A stretch of 64,000 bases of DNA from Thiotrichaceae bacterium. Lineage in GTDB: Bacteria > Pseudomonadota > Gammaproteobacteria > Beggiatoales > Beggiatoaceae. Shown in pieces: positions 26,001-33,443 of this stretch; position 1 is the stretch's first letter; each line of letters starts with the position of its first letter. The position numbers and the translations under genes were made by a program. The notes beneath the pieces are model-generated. The model ran no database searches. It saw only the letters and a list, made by a program, of their open reading frames with translations, and had not been told where the DNA came from. Where the stretch lies: the NCBI GenBank assembly GCA_011391085.1, contig JAABRD010000020.1, positions 23,262 to 87,261 of the forward strand. Direction: 5' to 3'.

Positions 26001-26146
26001 TTGTCAAAGATAAATTGACGGAGGCACAAGACCTTGAACGGGCCTGGTATCTTAGTGGTGCCGTACCAAGGGGGCAAGCGGAACCTTTAGAACAGCGATT
26101 TAACCGGGCCTTAGAAGCGTTTTTTGCCACGCGCTATCAAAAGTAA
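23063..26146 (+). CDS. Giant DUF349 protein with N-terminal HEAT-like repeats
   Basis: A 1027-residue soluble protein. Residues about 1-190 contain HEAT-like repeats of ~25 residues (RNPEVRKSAIEKLNDATILS; EAAVVRRVAVQKIDDLNLLE; ESELRLAALQKIDRDSLLGD). The rest is almost all helix, with repeated DUF349 units marked by W-(K/R/Q)-x-(L/I)-G/A and (L)-x-x-R-F-x-x-A (e.g. WKNLGSLGHSQELWERFNTA, WRRLGAVGYSQDLKERFQTA). DUF349 proteins are widespread and poorly characterised. No signal or membrane segment is seen. It stands alone, with repeat elements on both sides. Confidence 0.85.
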   Translation: MILDKFIKPKWQHRNPEVRKSAIEKLNDATILSNLAQHDEAAVVRRVAVQKIDDLNLLEHIAQHDTDSTVREVAGQRFKKLLCGQKENGPDLNYRINWLTRLTDLERLEYVVLHGQESELRLAALQKIDRDSLLGDIAIDDPSSDLRVAAMDKITQPATLERVFKASRNRDKRVSRLARDKLDAIVQQQERANHVRKESQAVCERLETFGRGLGLEQEFAELKRLQERWQAVAAEAEPDFQTRFQTAQQVFLTVFEEYQKAREVSRQREQASIDIKDQLYQQANRLFTQLQSLDRMGEEDYNHFSQQLNQLQTQWQGNHALSEPDAERRWQTQFAQLCHKLQDRLQILRLSDQAAHVLEALCVQAETWQNAPDPLIVSQIDDLQARWQGISQPDSKTPLLNHLQSRFDKTLEVLQTRLQEQKKHSEQALHSFKQLLNNLEEALDRGELKTAIPLEQQARDLLKDIENISSYKKFDTRLQKSTTKINELRGWQSWGTKLERDKLCQQLEDLAQTEEDDNPDETLRLIQKIQDAWRRLGAVGYSQDLKERFQTACQQAYQRYREYLCQRMEDLLQQDEEQTPPEERARVIRDAQTTWKNLGSLGHSQELWERFNTACNTAYAPCHIYFNIQAQERQQHLYEKEVVCERLEKELLTDWDSPNWKEIYLFVRQCEHDWKNQGPVDRKSRKSLQKRYHKAMQPWQAHLDEERQRGFQIRQHLIEQVQEVAEKFAADDLDDAIAEVKRLQTQWYVAVPGTRSEERELWKAFRKACDLVFDRRRLQQDAQKRELQANLDQKAALCSKVEVLATLTGEELKTAPSQIRKIQEAFRNIGPVPKKTAEAIERRLENACKQVEFQRQSQLAAEQRRQFDLLRDKAAFCTLVEQELLNSEQLAAAQLTWECLPRLDKPEMETLISQRFETACATHSTGPQTVSEEILNTKKILCLRMEILAGIDSPLEEIEARMAYQVNRLSEALSGGDKTVVKDKLTEAQDLERAWYLSGAVPRGQAEPLEQRFNRALEAFFATRYQK

Positions 26147-26157
26147 TCGACTTCTCC

Positions 26158-26320
26158 AGGACTTACGCAACTGTTTTTGTAACTCGTTGAGTTGACACCC
26201 CCCCTAGCCCCCCCGCACGCGGGGGGGAATGATTCCCTCCCCGTGTGCGGGGAGGGTTGGGGTGGGATGAATGACTCCCTCCCCGTGTGCGGGGAGGGGT
26301 GGGGTGAGGGCGTAAGTCCT
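26158..26320. repeat. Family B element (copy 2)
   Basis: AGGACTTACGCAAC at the left and GGCGTAAGTCCT at the right. The core has an extra internal duplication of the CTCCCTCCCCGTGTGCGGGG unit, making it longer than copies 1 and 3. Bases 26321-26480 carry a GTAGCTTTGAGACC hairpin and a fragment of GGACTGGCAGTC, with no gene. Confidence 0.85.
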
Positions 26321-26480
26321 ATTATCATTAACCAACCCAGGGGTCCAAAGCGTAGCTTTGAGACCCATAGAGGACTGGCAGTCTTGATATTTCTACCATC
26401 GACATTTCCTCACTACCCCCAAAAAGTCGTCAAATCTCATCCACATCAAAATGTTCCAGAAGAACCACAGAAAAGTCATT

Positions 26481-27911
26481 ATGCTAAAACGTTATCTATG
26501 TATTTTGGGATTATGGGCCCTGACCATATCCGCATTTGCCCAATCCGTGCAAAATGCAGACACCTTTCACCCAGAATGGTATAGTACAAGTGAACCAGGC
26601 CAGGTACAAATCCATTTATATTTCTTCCATTCGAAAACGTGTCCTCATTGTAAGCGGGCCAAACCGTTTTTGTCTCAATTAGAGGCAAGTTATCCCTGGC
26701 TAAAAATCCATTCTTATGAAATTTCGACCTCTCCTGAAAATGCGGTGTTATATAACCAGATGGCGAAATCGTTGGGCGAAACCGTGAATGCGGTGCCAGG
26801 GTTTTTATTTTGTGAACAAATGCAAGTGGGTTATGATAATGAAGAAGGTGTAGGTGCGTTTCTTAAAAAACAATTGGAAATCTGTTATGAAAAACACGCT
26901 TCGTCAGCGGCATCCTCACTCTTACCTCCGCCAGCGGCTTCGATACTCTCTTCACCTAAGTCAACAGAGGTAGAAAAGTCGACTGGGGAGACTCTTAGTG
27001 AGGTTGGTCATCCAGCCACGGTTACCGCAGTTCCCTCTCCTCCCACAGAGACGACTTCCTCCTCTTCTCCACCGCCGCTGGAAAAAGTTGTGCCACCGTT
27101 GCAAATTCCTTGGTTGGGAACGGTCAATGCCCAACAGTTTTCGTTGCCCGTGCTGACTTTGGTGATTGCAGGATTGGATGCGTTTAACCCTTGCGCCTTT
27201 TTCGTGTTACTGTTCTTGCTAAGTTTGTTAGTACACACACGCAAACGGTCACGCATGTTCTTAATTGGAGGCATTTTTGTATTCTTTTCAGGATTCATTT
27301 ACTTTTTGTTCATGGCCGCGTGGTTAAACATCTTTCTCTGGATGGGCGAGTTGCAAATCATTACGGTGATTGCAGGACTCATTGCCATTCTTATCGCCCT
27401 AATTAACATCAAAGATTTTTTCTGGTTTAAAGTGGGCGTCTCGTTAAGTATTCCAGACCAGGCGAAACCGGATTTGTATCAACGGATGAGGAGGTTAGTC
27501 ACTTCGACTGAACTCCTCCCCATGCTTGTCAGTACGGTAGTGTTAGCGATAGTGGCGAACACTTATGAACTGTTATGCACCGCCGGTTTTCCGATGGTCT
27601 ATACGCGCATTTTGACGTTGAATCAGTTGCCAAATAGTCTCTATTATTTGTATTTGGTGTTTTACAATATTGTCTATGTCATCCCCTTGCTGGTCATTGT
27701 CCTGGTCTTCACTTATACGTTAGGTTCGCGGAAACTCGCCGAATCTGAAGGGCGGGCGTTGAAATTGATGTCGGGATTGATGATGTTGGGATTAGGAGGC
27801 GTCTTGTTAATTCAGCCGACGTTGTTGACAAACATGTTGGCTTCCGCAGCAATCTTGGGTGGCGCAGTGGTGTTGGGAGGGTTGATCGTATGGGTAGTGG
27901 ATAGCGGATAG
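26481..27911 (+). CDS. Thioredoxin-fold + DsbD/CcdA-like membrane protein
   Basis: About 476 residues from ATG 26481 (MLKRYLCILGLWALTISAFA signal peptide); an ATG 30 bases upstream is possible but gives a poorer signal. A periplasmic thioredoxin-like domain has CPHC in FHSKTCPHCKRAKPF. A Ser/Pro-rich linker follows (about residues 145-210). Then comes a membrane part with six or more helices, starting LPVLTLVIAGLDAFNPCAFF, with a conserved cysteine in NPC and another in YELLCTAGFP. This pairing suits transfer of reducing power across the inner membrane, as in DsbD/CcdA. Targets are unknown, although the DsbC-like protein of this window is a candidate client. Confidence 0.82.
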   Translation: MLKRYLCILGLWALTISAFAQSVQNADTFHPEWYSTSEPGQVQIHLYFFHSKTCPHCKRAKPFLSQLEASYPWLKIHSYEISTSPENAVLYNQMAKSLGETVNAVPGFLFCEQMQVGYDNEEGVGAFLKKQLEICYEKHASSAASSLLPPPAASILSSPKSTEVEKSTGETLSEVGHPATVTAVPSPPTETTSSSSPPPLEKVVPPLQIPWLGTVNAQQFSLPVLTLVIAGLDAFNPCAFFVLLFLLSLLVHTRKRSRMFLIGGIFVFFSGFIYFLFMAAWLNIFLWMGELQIITVIAGLIAILIALINIKDFFWFKVGVSLSIPDQAKPDLYQRMRRLVTSTELLPMLVSTVVLAIVANTYELLCTAGFPMVYTRILTLNQLPNSLYYLYLVFYNIVYVIPLLVIVLVFTYTLGSRKLAESEGRALKLMSGLMMLGLGGVLLIQPTLLTNMLASAAILGGAVVLGGLIVWVVDSG

Positions 27912-27966
27912 TCTATGTAGGGTGGGCAACAGCTTTATCGTTGCCCACCAGATTGAAATGTTAAGG

Positions 27967-28126
27967 TTAGCAAACAAACACTGAATCTCTCATCTGAACC
28001 CGCTTGCAGTGCAAACTGGGATGATAAGGATTTTGTTTCCACAAACGGTAATTGTTGCGGGCTTGTCGTTGAATGGGGGAGGGTAACTCAATAAAACAGG
28101 AAATAAAATCCTCATTTAGGTAAGAA
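27967..28126 (-). pseudogene. Truncated RelE/ParE-like toxin following an intact antitoxin gene
   Basis: In one minus-strand frame the sequence reads NSYLNEDFISCFIELPSPIQ, RQARNNYRLWKQNPYHPSLH and CKRVQMRDSVFVC before a stop at 27967. This matches the first two thirds of a common RelE-like toxin family (a QARxxYRLW and NPxHPSLxFKRV pattern), but the usual C-terminal part with YSVRIG and IGSHxDY is missing. No clean start codon exists in this frame. The toxin is therefore very probably dead. Bases 27912-27966 hold nothing else. Confidence 0.6.
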
Positions 28127-28346
28127 TTGATAACTCATCCATGCCCATTTTTCTCACATGACCCGCCTGGTAGTCCTCTCTAGCCTTCTTGGCTAATTTA
28201 GCCAACTGATTTTGAGACTTGGCAAAACGGTTATCCCATTCTAATTCATCAAGGAGTTCTTCCAATATCAAACTGGCAATGGCATCTTGTTGAAGGGATG
28301 GCAATTGCGTGACTTTAACAATCGCTTGTTCAAGCAGTGGGGTCAT
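28116..28346 (-). CDS. Antitoxin-like protein paired with a decayed RelE-type toxin
   Basis: A 76-residue helical protein, MTPLLEQAIVKVTQLPSLQQ..., with SLILEELLDELEWDNRFAKS and a C-terminal DYQAGHVRKMGMDELS segment. The layout (an N-terminal dimerising helix pair, then ...FAKSQNQLAKLAKKA) is that of small antitoxins encoded ahead of RelE-like toxins. The toxin reading frame overlaps its last codons but is truncated. The antitoxin may persist as a free regulator. The identification rests on pattern and context. Confidence 0.65.
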   Translation of the reverse strand: MTPLLEQAIVKVTQLPSLQQDAIASLILEELLDELEWDNRFAKSQNQLAKLAKKAREDYQAGHVRKMGMDELSILT

Positions 28347-28432
28347 GGTTAAATTTCCTTGGTTACAGTTAAGAATGAGTCATCGATTTATCTTGGCGCA
28401 CCAGGTTGAAATCCTCAACTGGGCAAACAATT

Positions 28433-28546
28433 ATAGTAATATTCCTTCAAGTTGATACGATTCCCGCTGGAGCGCAATAATAATTATTGCGCGTAGCGGC
28501 GCAACGTAGCGCAATAATTCTTATTGCGCCCCAGCAGAAGTGCTAC
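28433..28546. repeat. Family A palindromic element (copy 4), right end truncated at speD
   Basis: TATAGTAATATTC at the left and the palindrome GGAGCGCAATAATAATTATTGCGC...GCGCAATAATTCTTATTGCGCCCCAG are present. The right terminal GAATATTACTATA is missing, and the element stops directly at the speD stop codon. Confidence 0.8.
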
Positions 28547-28548
28547 CT

Positions 28549-29418
28549 TCAAACCTTGGGAATATTTTGCGAATAAAAGATTTCCATCATCTCTTTACGC
28601 AACCGTTTTTCAATTCGGTCTCGTTCGAACATCGGCAAATCACTGGCATGAATGTCGAACAAATAGTTATCCAGGTCAAAATTTTTCAGCATCATTTTGG
28701 TGTGAAAAATGTTTTCCTGGTAAACGTTAACATCAATGAGATGATAGAGACCCTTGGTGTCTTCAGAAATGAAGTTTTGGATGGAGTTGATTTTGTGATC
28801 GATGTAGTGCTTCCGTCCACCCACGTCACGGGTGAAACCACGCACTCGGTAATCGGTGATGACAATATCTGAGTCAAAACTATGAATCAGATAGTTAAGT
28901 GCCTTCAGGGGAGAAATGCGGCCACAGGTGGAAACGTCAATATCAGCGCGAAAGGTGCTGATGCCGTTGTCAGGGTGACTTTCCGGGTAAGTGTGAACGG
29001 TCAAGTGACTTTTGTCGAGATGGGCAACCACGGCATCAGGTAACGGAGTCATGGTATGACTCTTGTCAAGATGGGCTGCCACCAAGTCAGGCAAGGGACC
29101 AGGTTCTTCGGTGTTCGACAACATTTTTTCAGTGTGAACATGTTCTTCGGCAATTAACATGGTGACACTGGCCCCTTGTGGTTCATAGTCCTGGTGGGCG
29201 ATGTTGAGAATATTTGCCCCAATGATATTTGCCACGCTGGTCAGAATTTGGGTGAGGCGTTCGCTGTTATACACTTCGTCAATGTATTCAATATAGCCTT
29301 TGCGCTGATTGGCATTCGTGGTATAGCAAATATCGTAGATATTAAAGCTCAAAGTTTTTGTGAGGTTGTTAAAACCTTGTAGCTTGAACTTGAGTGGTTT
29401 GGGACGGTGACTTATCAT
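28549..29418 (-). CDS. speD: S-adenosylmethionine decarboxylase proenzyme (class 1A)
   Basis: A 289-residue SpeD of the E. coli type (264 residues). It cleaves itself to form a pyruvoyl cofactor and decarboxylates S-adenosylmethionine for spermidine synthesis. The processing site is [16 protein letters not shown], with Ser137 the expected pyruvoyl precursor. A 17-residue unit ([17 protein letters not shown], residues 108-124) precedes it and repeats [17 protein letters not shown], so a second LDKS (Ser120) exists. [20 protein letters not shown] is the following conserved region. Its product is used by SpeE, encoded at 37701 on the other strand. Confidence 0.93.
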   Translation of the reverse strand: MISHRPKPLKFKLQGFNNLTKTLSFNIYDICYTTNANQRKGYIEYIDEVYNSERLTQILTSVANIIGANILNIAHQDYEPQGASVTMLIAEEHVHTEKMLSNTEEPGPLPDLVAAHLDKSHTMTPLPDAVVAHLDKSHLTVHTYPESHPDNGISTFRADIDVSTCGRISPLKALNYLIHSFDSDIVITDYRVRGFTRDVGGRKHYIDHKINSIQNFISEDTKGLYHLIDVNVYQENIFHTKMMLKNFDLDNYLFDIHASDLPMFERDRIEKRLRKEMMEIFYSQNIPKV

Positions 29419-29735
29419 CTCATTTATACCTCACAGTAGGAAAAACAGTTTTCCCTTTTTGCTTTTGATGTGAAAGTTTAAGGTGGGTTATCTACCCTGA
29501 TTGTATTTCAGATTTGTTTCCTATTTCCAGGGGTTAGGACACGGCATAATCCATTTGAAATAAGTGGGTAAATAAGGAATAAAAAATTGCCGTTGGGGAT
29601 TGGCAATCAAAAAGGACTTTTCAAACGACCGTATGACGTTATTTGGTTAAACGTCACTTTGGAGCATCCCACCATGAGGGTTGGTTTTGGCTAAAACCAT
29701 TTTCCGTGGAATGGCAGATTTCTAGGAATAGAAGA
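29419..29735. other. Gene-free region between speD and tRNA-Met
   Basis: I see no open frame with coding character. Short palindromes occur (TGACGTTATTTGGTTAAACGTCA near 29634, and GGTTTTGGCTAAAACC near 29681). The first could be a regulatory site or a weak terminator of the tRNA transcript. Nothing more specific can be supported. Confidence 0.4.
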
Positions 29736-29812
29736 TGGTGGCTATGGGTAGAATTGAACTACCGACCTCAGCATTATGAGTGCCGCGCTCTGACCATCTG
29801 AGCTACATAGCC
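29736..29812 (-). tRNA. tRNA-Met (CAT), elongator type
   Basis: The minus strand folds as a complete 77-base tRNA. The acceptor GGCTATG pairs with CATAGCC, followed by A and an encoded CCA. The D arm is AGCTCAGATGGTCAGAGC, the anticodon loop CTCATAA gives CAT, and the T arm is centred on GTTCAATTC. The acceptor starts with a paired G-C, unlike initiator tRNA, so it is an elongator. Confidence 0.95.
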
Positions 29813-29927
29813 ACAAATTGGAAGGCTTATATATGAACTTTTCACTGGGTATTGGCAAGAGACTTAAAAAAAACCTCTTTAATCCAACCCCATCACACGT
29901 CTATAGTGTCTTTGCGAAGTGATTCTA

Positions 29928-29956
29928 ATTATAGGGTCCGTTTTTCCATTTGTCAA
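29928..29956 (-). promoter_or_regulatory. Consensus sigma70 promoter for tRNA-Met
   Basis: On the minus strand TTGACA and TATAAT, both perfect matches, are separated by 17 bases. The expected start lies about 108 bases before the tRNA, giving a leader to be trimmed. Confidence 0.8.
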
Positions 29957-30184
29957 GGTAAAATTAAATAAAAATTTTTCTTGAATTTTTTCAAAAAGTT
30001 ACAACTTATCAATATAAGTACCAGTGTTTAAACACAGACTCTTTCCACTAAAGGTTGCAGTGCTATTAAGTTCACATAAGCGTTGTCCTATAATGGGGGA
30101 ATCAGCAAGCATTGTCAAGGGAAAATTAGAAAATATTTCTTAACACAGTGATGCCGTCAATCAAGTATTTACATCGACTAATAA

Positions 30185-30238
30185 TCTGGAACGCAATAAG
30201 AATTGTAGCGGACAGTGGCGCAATAATTGCGTTCCAGA
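30185..30238. repeat. Core fragment of family A (copy 6)
   Basis: TCTGGAACGCAATAAGAATT...AATTGCGTTCCAGA is the family A palindrome without the terminal TATAGTAATATTC. It ends 10 bases before the OsmC stop. The remaining bases of 29813-30247 show only the tRNA promoter and A/T-rich DNA. Confidence 0.7.
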
Positions 30239-30247
30239 TGCTAACCA

Positions 30248-30667
30248 TTATTCACTATTCACTATACTATAGTCATGAGTGATTTTAGCGGTTTTTTCTA
30301 ACATGGCAGAAACCGAACAATATTTTTCAGCCGATAATTCAATGGCACGTTTAACATGGGTTTCTTTCAGGTCGCGCCCCGTAATAATATAGCGAATCTG
30401 TATGTCAGTAAACACTTTAGGAGGGTCTTCGCGCCGCTGGGCCTCTATTTCTATGGCAAAATCGGTAATATTTTGCCGCTGTTTTTTGAGAATGCTTAAT
30501 ACGTCCATAGCGGTGCAACCGCCTAAGCCCATTAACACCATTTCCATGGGGCGTACCCCTAAATTCCGTCCGCCAATGTCAGGGGCACCGTCTATCACGA
30601 TTCCATGGCCGCTTTCGGATTCGCTTAAAAGACATACATTTTCAACTAATTTGATGCGTGCTTTCAT
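30248..30667 (-). CDS. OsmC family protein
   Basis: A 139-residue OsmC/Ohr-superfamily protein from ATG 30667 (MKARIKLVEN). It shows GGRNLGVRPMEMVLMGLGGC and AIELSAEKYCSVSAMLEKT, giving the two conserved cysteines (Cys in LGGC and in KYCS) of peroxide-reducing OsmC proteins. Such proteins detoxify organic hydroperoxides, though this YhfA-like subgroup (with PMEMVLMGLGGCTAMDV) has unclear substrates. An upstream in-frame codon is possible but lacks similarity. It is a lone gene. Confidence 0.88.
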   Translation of the reverse strand: MKARIKLVENVCLLSESESGHGIVIDGAPDIGGRNLGVRPMEMVLMGLGGCTAMDVLSILKKQRQNITDFAIEIEAQRREDPPKVFTDIQIRYIITGRDLKETHVKRAIELSAEKYCSVSAMLEKTAKITHDYSIVNSE

Positions 30668-30832
30668 GTTTCTGGTATTGGGATATTGTTGAGAAAAAGT
30701 TTGATATTTGTAACATTGATGCTTTGTCAATGCAAGCACAGATTTTTTAAGTTATTAAAACAGTCCGTTCCCAGTTGACTTATGGTAAGGTAATCACCAT
30801 TTATAATACAAACGTCCTAAAGAAAACTCTGA

Positions 30833-31066
30833 AGGAGTGGAGGCTTTAGTTGCAATACCATTAAGTTGGGGAATTAAGACTTTGATGGAGTGGAGGCTTT
30901 AGCTGGCTGACGGTAGGCACACTCCATGTCTCAAGAGTGAGGGGCGCCTACTGCCAGCCGGCTAAAGCCTCTACTCCACCGGCTAAAGCCTCTAGTCCAC
31001 CGGCTAAAGCCTCTAGTCCACCGGCTAAAGCCTCTACTCCACCGGCTAAAGCCTCTACTCCAACAA
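30833..31066. repeat. Family E array: five direct CCGGCTAAAGCCTCTACTCC units plus inverted partners
   Basis: GGAGTGGAGGCTTTAG units at 30836 and 30888 face five head-to-tail copies of the 20-base unit at about 30958-31060, with the last two bases of each alternating ACTCC and AGTCC. The unit length is constant and there are no unique spacers, so it is not a CRISPR array. Bases 31067-31177 hold the yccA promoter region. Confidence 0.85.
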
Positions 31067-31177
31067 ATATATTGCACACAAGGTAAGGTTTAGTTTCTAC
31101 CGATGCTAATTTTTTGGTTATGTTGTATAATACAAAAAGCTGTTTTCCTTTTCAACTTATTATGAGGTACAATCACT

Positions 31178-31927
31178 ATGAGTATTTTTGATGAACTGAA
31201 CAAAAAACCCGTGAGTAACACAGCCGTGATGGGTAGCGGTCAGTCCAATTCAACCCTCGCATTTAATCAGGAAGATACCTACAGCCCTGCGCTGGCGGTG
31301 GACACCAACAAACTGATTCGCAACACTTATACGTTGTTGTCGTTGACGTTGCTATTTAGTGCTTTCATCGCGGGTGTGTCGATGGCACTTAACATCCCTC
31401 ATCCAGGCTTCATTATCTCCCTGGTGGGCTACATGGGACTGTTCTTTGTGGTCAATGCGCTGAAAAACAGCGCATGGGGAATTTTGGCCGTGTTTGCCCT
31501 GACAGGGTTTATGGGGATGACTTTGGGGCCCATTCTCAATCTTTACCTGGCGGCTTATACCAATGGACACACGCTGATTATGATGTCCTTTGGGGCAACC
31601 GCCGCGATTTTCCTGGGGCTGTCGGGCTATGCCTTAACCACCCGTAAGGACTTCAGCTTCATGGGTTCCTTTTTATTTGCAGGACTCATCGTGGCCTTTC
31701 TGGCAGGGTTAGGGGCCTGGCTATTTAGCATCCCCATGCTGTCCTTAGCTGTCTCTGCCGTCATGGTGTTATTGATGACGGGTTATATCTTGTATGACAC
31801 CAGTAACATGGTGCATGGGCAAGAAACCAATTACATCATGGCCACGGTGAACTTGTATGTGGACATTTATAGCTTGTTCCTAAACCTGCTGAGTTTGTTG
31901 GGCTTCTTTATGGGGGAAAGAGAATAA
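31178..31927 (+). CDS. yccA: Bax inhibitor-1/YccA family membrane protein
   Basis: A 249-residue inner-membrane protein with seven predicted helices. The soluble N terminus (MSIFDELNKKPVSN) precedes LIRNTYTLLSLTLLFSAFIA. The diagnostic C-terminal segment is TGYILYDTSNMVHGQETNYI followed by ATVNLYVDIYSLFLNLLSLL. E. coli YccA modulates the FtsH protease, and other family members conduct calcium. The start has GAGGT nine bases upstream, and TATAAT lies at 31126-31131. Two hairpin repeats follow the gene. Confidence 0.93.
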   Translation: MSIFDELNKKPVSNTAVMGSGQSNSTLAFNQEDTYSPALAVDTNKLIRNTYTLLSLTLLFSAFIAGVSMALNIPHPGFIISLVGYMGLFFVVNALKNSAWGILAVFALTGFMGMTLGPILNLYLAAYTNGHTLIMMSFGATAAIFLGLSGYALTTRKDFSFMGSFLFAGLIVAFLAGLGAWLFSIPMLSLAVSAVMVLLMTGYILYDTSNMVHGQETNYIMATVNLYVDIYSLFLNLLSLLGFFMGERE

Positions 31928-31947
31928 TTACTCACCTTGCCACCTCA

Positions 31948-32026
31948 GAAACTAAGTTTCTTTAAGAAACTTAGTTTCTTGCCACCCCTTAGAAACTAAG
32001 TTTCTGGAAGAAACTTAGTTTCTTAC
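31948..32026. repeat. Two tandem GAAACTAAGTTTC hairpins
   Basis: GAAACTAAGTTTCTTTAAGA with AACTTAGTTTC, then a second copy with TGG in the loop, separated by TTGCCACCCC. The first follows the yccA stop by 20 bases and may act as its terminator. Confidence 0.7.
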
Positions 32027-32062
32027 CACCCCTTAAATATATCCACCACATCAGGAAGAACT

Positions 32063-33166
32063 ATGACCCAAATAGGAAACCTCCAAAGGTTAGCCCGCTT
32101 CAGTAATTTACTGTTGATATTTGGCTGTACCTTCATCTTCACCCCTCTCGCTGTTGCGGCCCCAGCCGAAAATAAAACCTTCGAATGGAAAATGGTCACC
32201 ACCTGGCCACCTAACTTTCCGATTTTCCAAGAAGGCGTCGAACAACTGTCCAAAGACCTCGAATTGATGAGTGGCGGACGTCTCAAAGTCAAAGTCTATG
32301 CAGGTGGCGAATTAATTCCAGCCTTACAAACCTTTGATGCCGTCTCTCAAGGCACCATCCAAATGGGACACGGCGCTGCCTATTACTGGGCCGGCAAAGT
32401 ACCTGCGGCCCAATTTATGAGTGCCGTACCTTTTGGAATGACTGCCAAAGGCATGAATGCCTGGTTTTATGGTGGTGGCGGTTTAGAATTATGGCGTAAA
32501 CTTTATAAAGATTTCAATGTCATCCCCTTCCCCGCCGGCAATTCGGGTGTCCAAATGGGTGGCTGGTTTCGCAAAAAAATTGAGAAAGTGGAAGACTTAC
32601 AAGGTCTTAAAATGCGCATCCCAGGTTTAGGTGGCAAAGTCTTAGCCAAAGCCGGCGGAACTCCCGTTCTATTGGCTGGGGGTGAAATTTATAGTGCGTT
32701 AGAACGCGGGACCATTGACGCCACCGAATGGGTCGGTCCCTTCCATGATGAACGGTTAGGACTCTACCGGGCCGCCAAATATTATTACTATCCAGGTTGG
32801 CATGAACCTGGCACCACCTTGGAACTAATCGTCAATGCCAAAGCGTGGGAAGAACTGCCCGAAGACTTGAAAAAAATCATTGACGTCGCGGCGCGGGCAA
32901 CCAATCAATGGATGTATGCCCAATTTGAAGCCTCTAACGTCAAAGCGTTACAAGAACTCAAGGAGAAATACAAGGTAGAAGTATTGCCTTTCCCGCCTGA
33001 AGTGATAAAGGAATTGAAACGTTTGACCAAAGCAGTCTTGGCGGAAGAAGCGGCCAAAAATGCGAATTTTAAGGAAGTGTATGACGCAGTTCAACAATTC
33101 CAGGCCGGACATGCGGCCTGGAGTGCTATTTCTGATGATGCCTATAGCAAGGCATTGCAAGAATGA
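32063..33166 (+). CDS. TRAP transporter solute-binding protein, DctP family
   Basis: A 367-residue periplasmic binding protein of a TRAP transporter. A signal peptide (LLLIFGCTFIFTPLAVAAPA) is followed by WKMVTTWPPNFPIFQEGVEQ, LSGGRLKVKVYAGGELIPA-like family sequence, the ligand-site region WYGGG-like WFYGGGGLELW, the conserved LKMRIPGLGGKV and the VGPFHDERLGL region. Such proteins capture organic acids or similar anions; the ligand cannot be read here. A clear AGGAAG ribosome site precedes the ATG. The usual membrane subunits (DctQ, DctM) are not adjacent. The gene ends before a family B element. Confidence 0.88.
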   Translation: MTQIGNLQRLARFSNLLLIFGCTFIFTPLAVAAPAENKTFEWKMVTTWPPNFPIFQEGVEQLSKDLELMSGGRLKVKVYAGGELIPALQTFDAVSQGTIQMGHGAAYYWAGKVPAAQFMSAVPFGMTAKGMNAWFYGGGGLELWRKLYKDFNVIPFPAGNSGVQMGGWFRKKIEKVEDLQGLKMRIPGLGGKVLAKAGGTPVLLAGGEIYSALERGTIDATEWVGPFHDERLGLYRAAKYYYYPGWHEPGTTLELIVNAKAWEELPEDLKKIIDVAARATNQWMYAQFEASNVKALQELKEKYKVEVLPFPPEVIKELKRLTKAVLAEEAAKNANFKEVYDAVQQFQAGHAAWSAISDDAYSKALQE

Positions 33167-33259
33167 GAATCCTAATTATCCGTTAATTCCTCCCAGGAGT
33201 TCAAAGCGTAGCTTTGTCACCTGACAAAACTATGCTTTGGACCTCTGGGTTTAGATTCT

Positions 33260-33381
33260 AGGACTTACGCAACCGTGTTTGTAACTCTTTGAGTTGACCC
33301 CCCCTATCCCCCCGTACACGGGGGGAATCACTCCCTCCCCGTGTGCGGGGAGGGTTGGGGAGGGGTGAGTGCGTAAGTCCT
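33260..33381. repeat. Family B element (copy 3)
   Basis: AGGACTTACGCAACCG at the left and GTGCGTAAGTCCT at the right, flanked on both sides by CTA/TAG (ATTCTAGG...CCTAGATTC). The core carries CCCCCCGTACACGGGGGG. A GTCCAAAGCGTAGCTTTG-type hairpin lies just upstream (33191-33245). Confidence 0.85.
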
Positions 33382-33443
33382 AGATTCCTTGGATTTGAAC
33401 TCTGTAACCCTGTCAACATAACCACTTCAATGAGAAAATTGTG

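Noticed and set aside
30950..31066. Possible CRISPR array in the ~20-base tandem repeats
   Set aside because: The units abut with no unique spacers, vary at single positions and have inverted partners. No cas genes are present.
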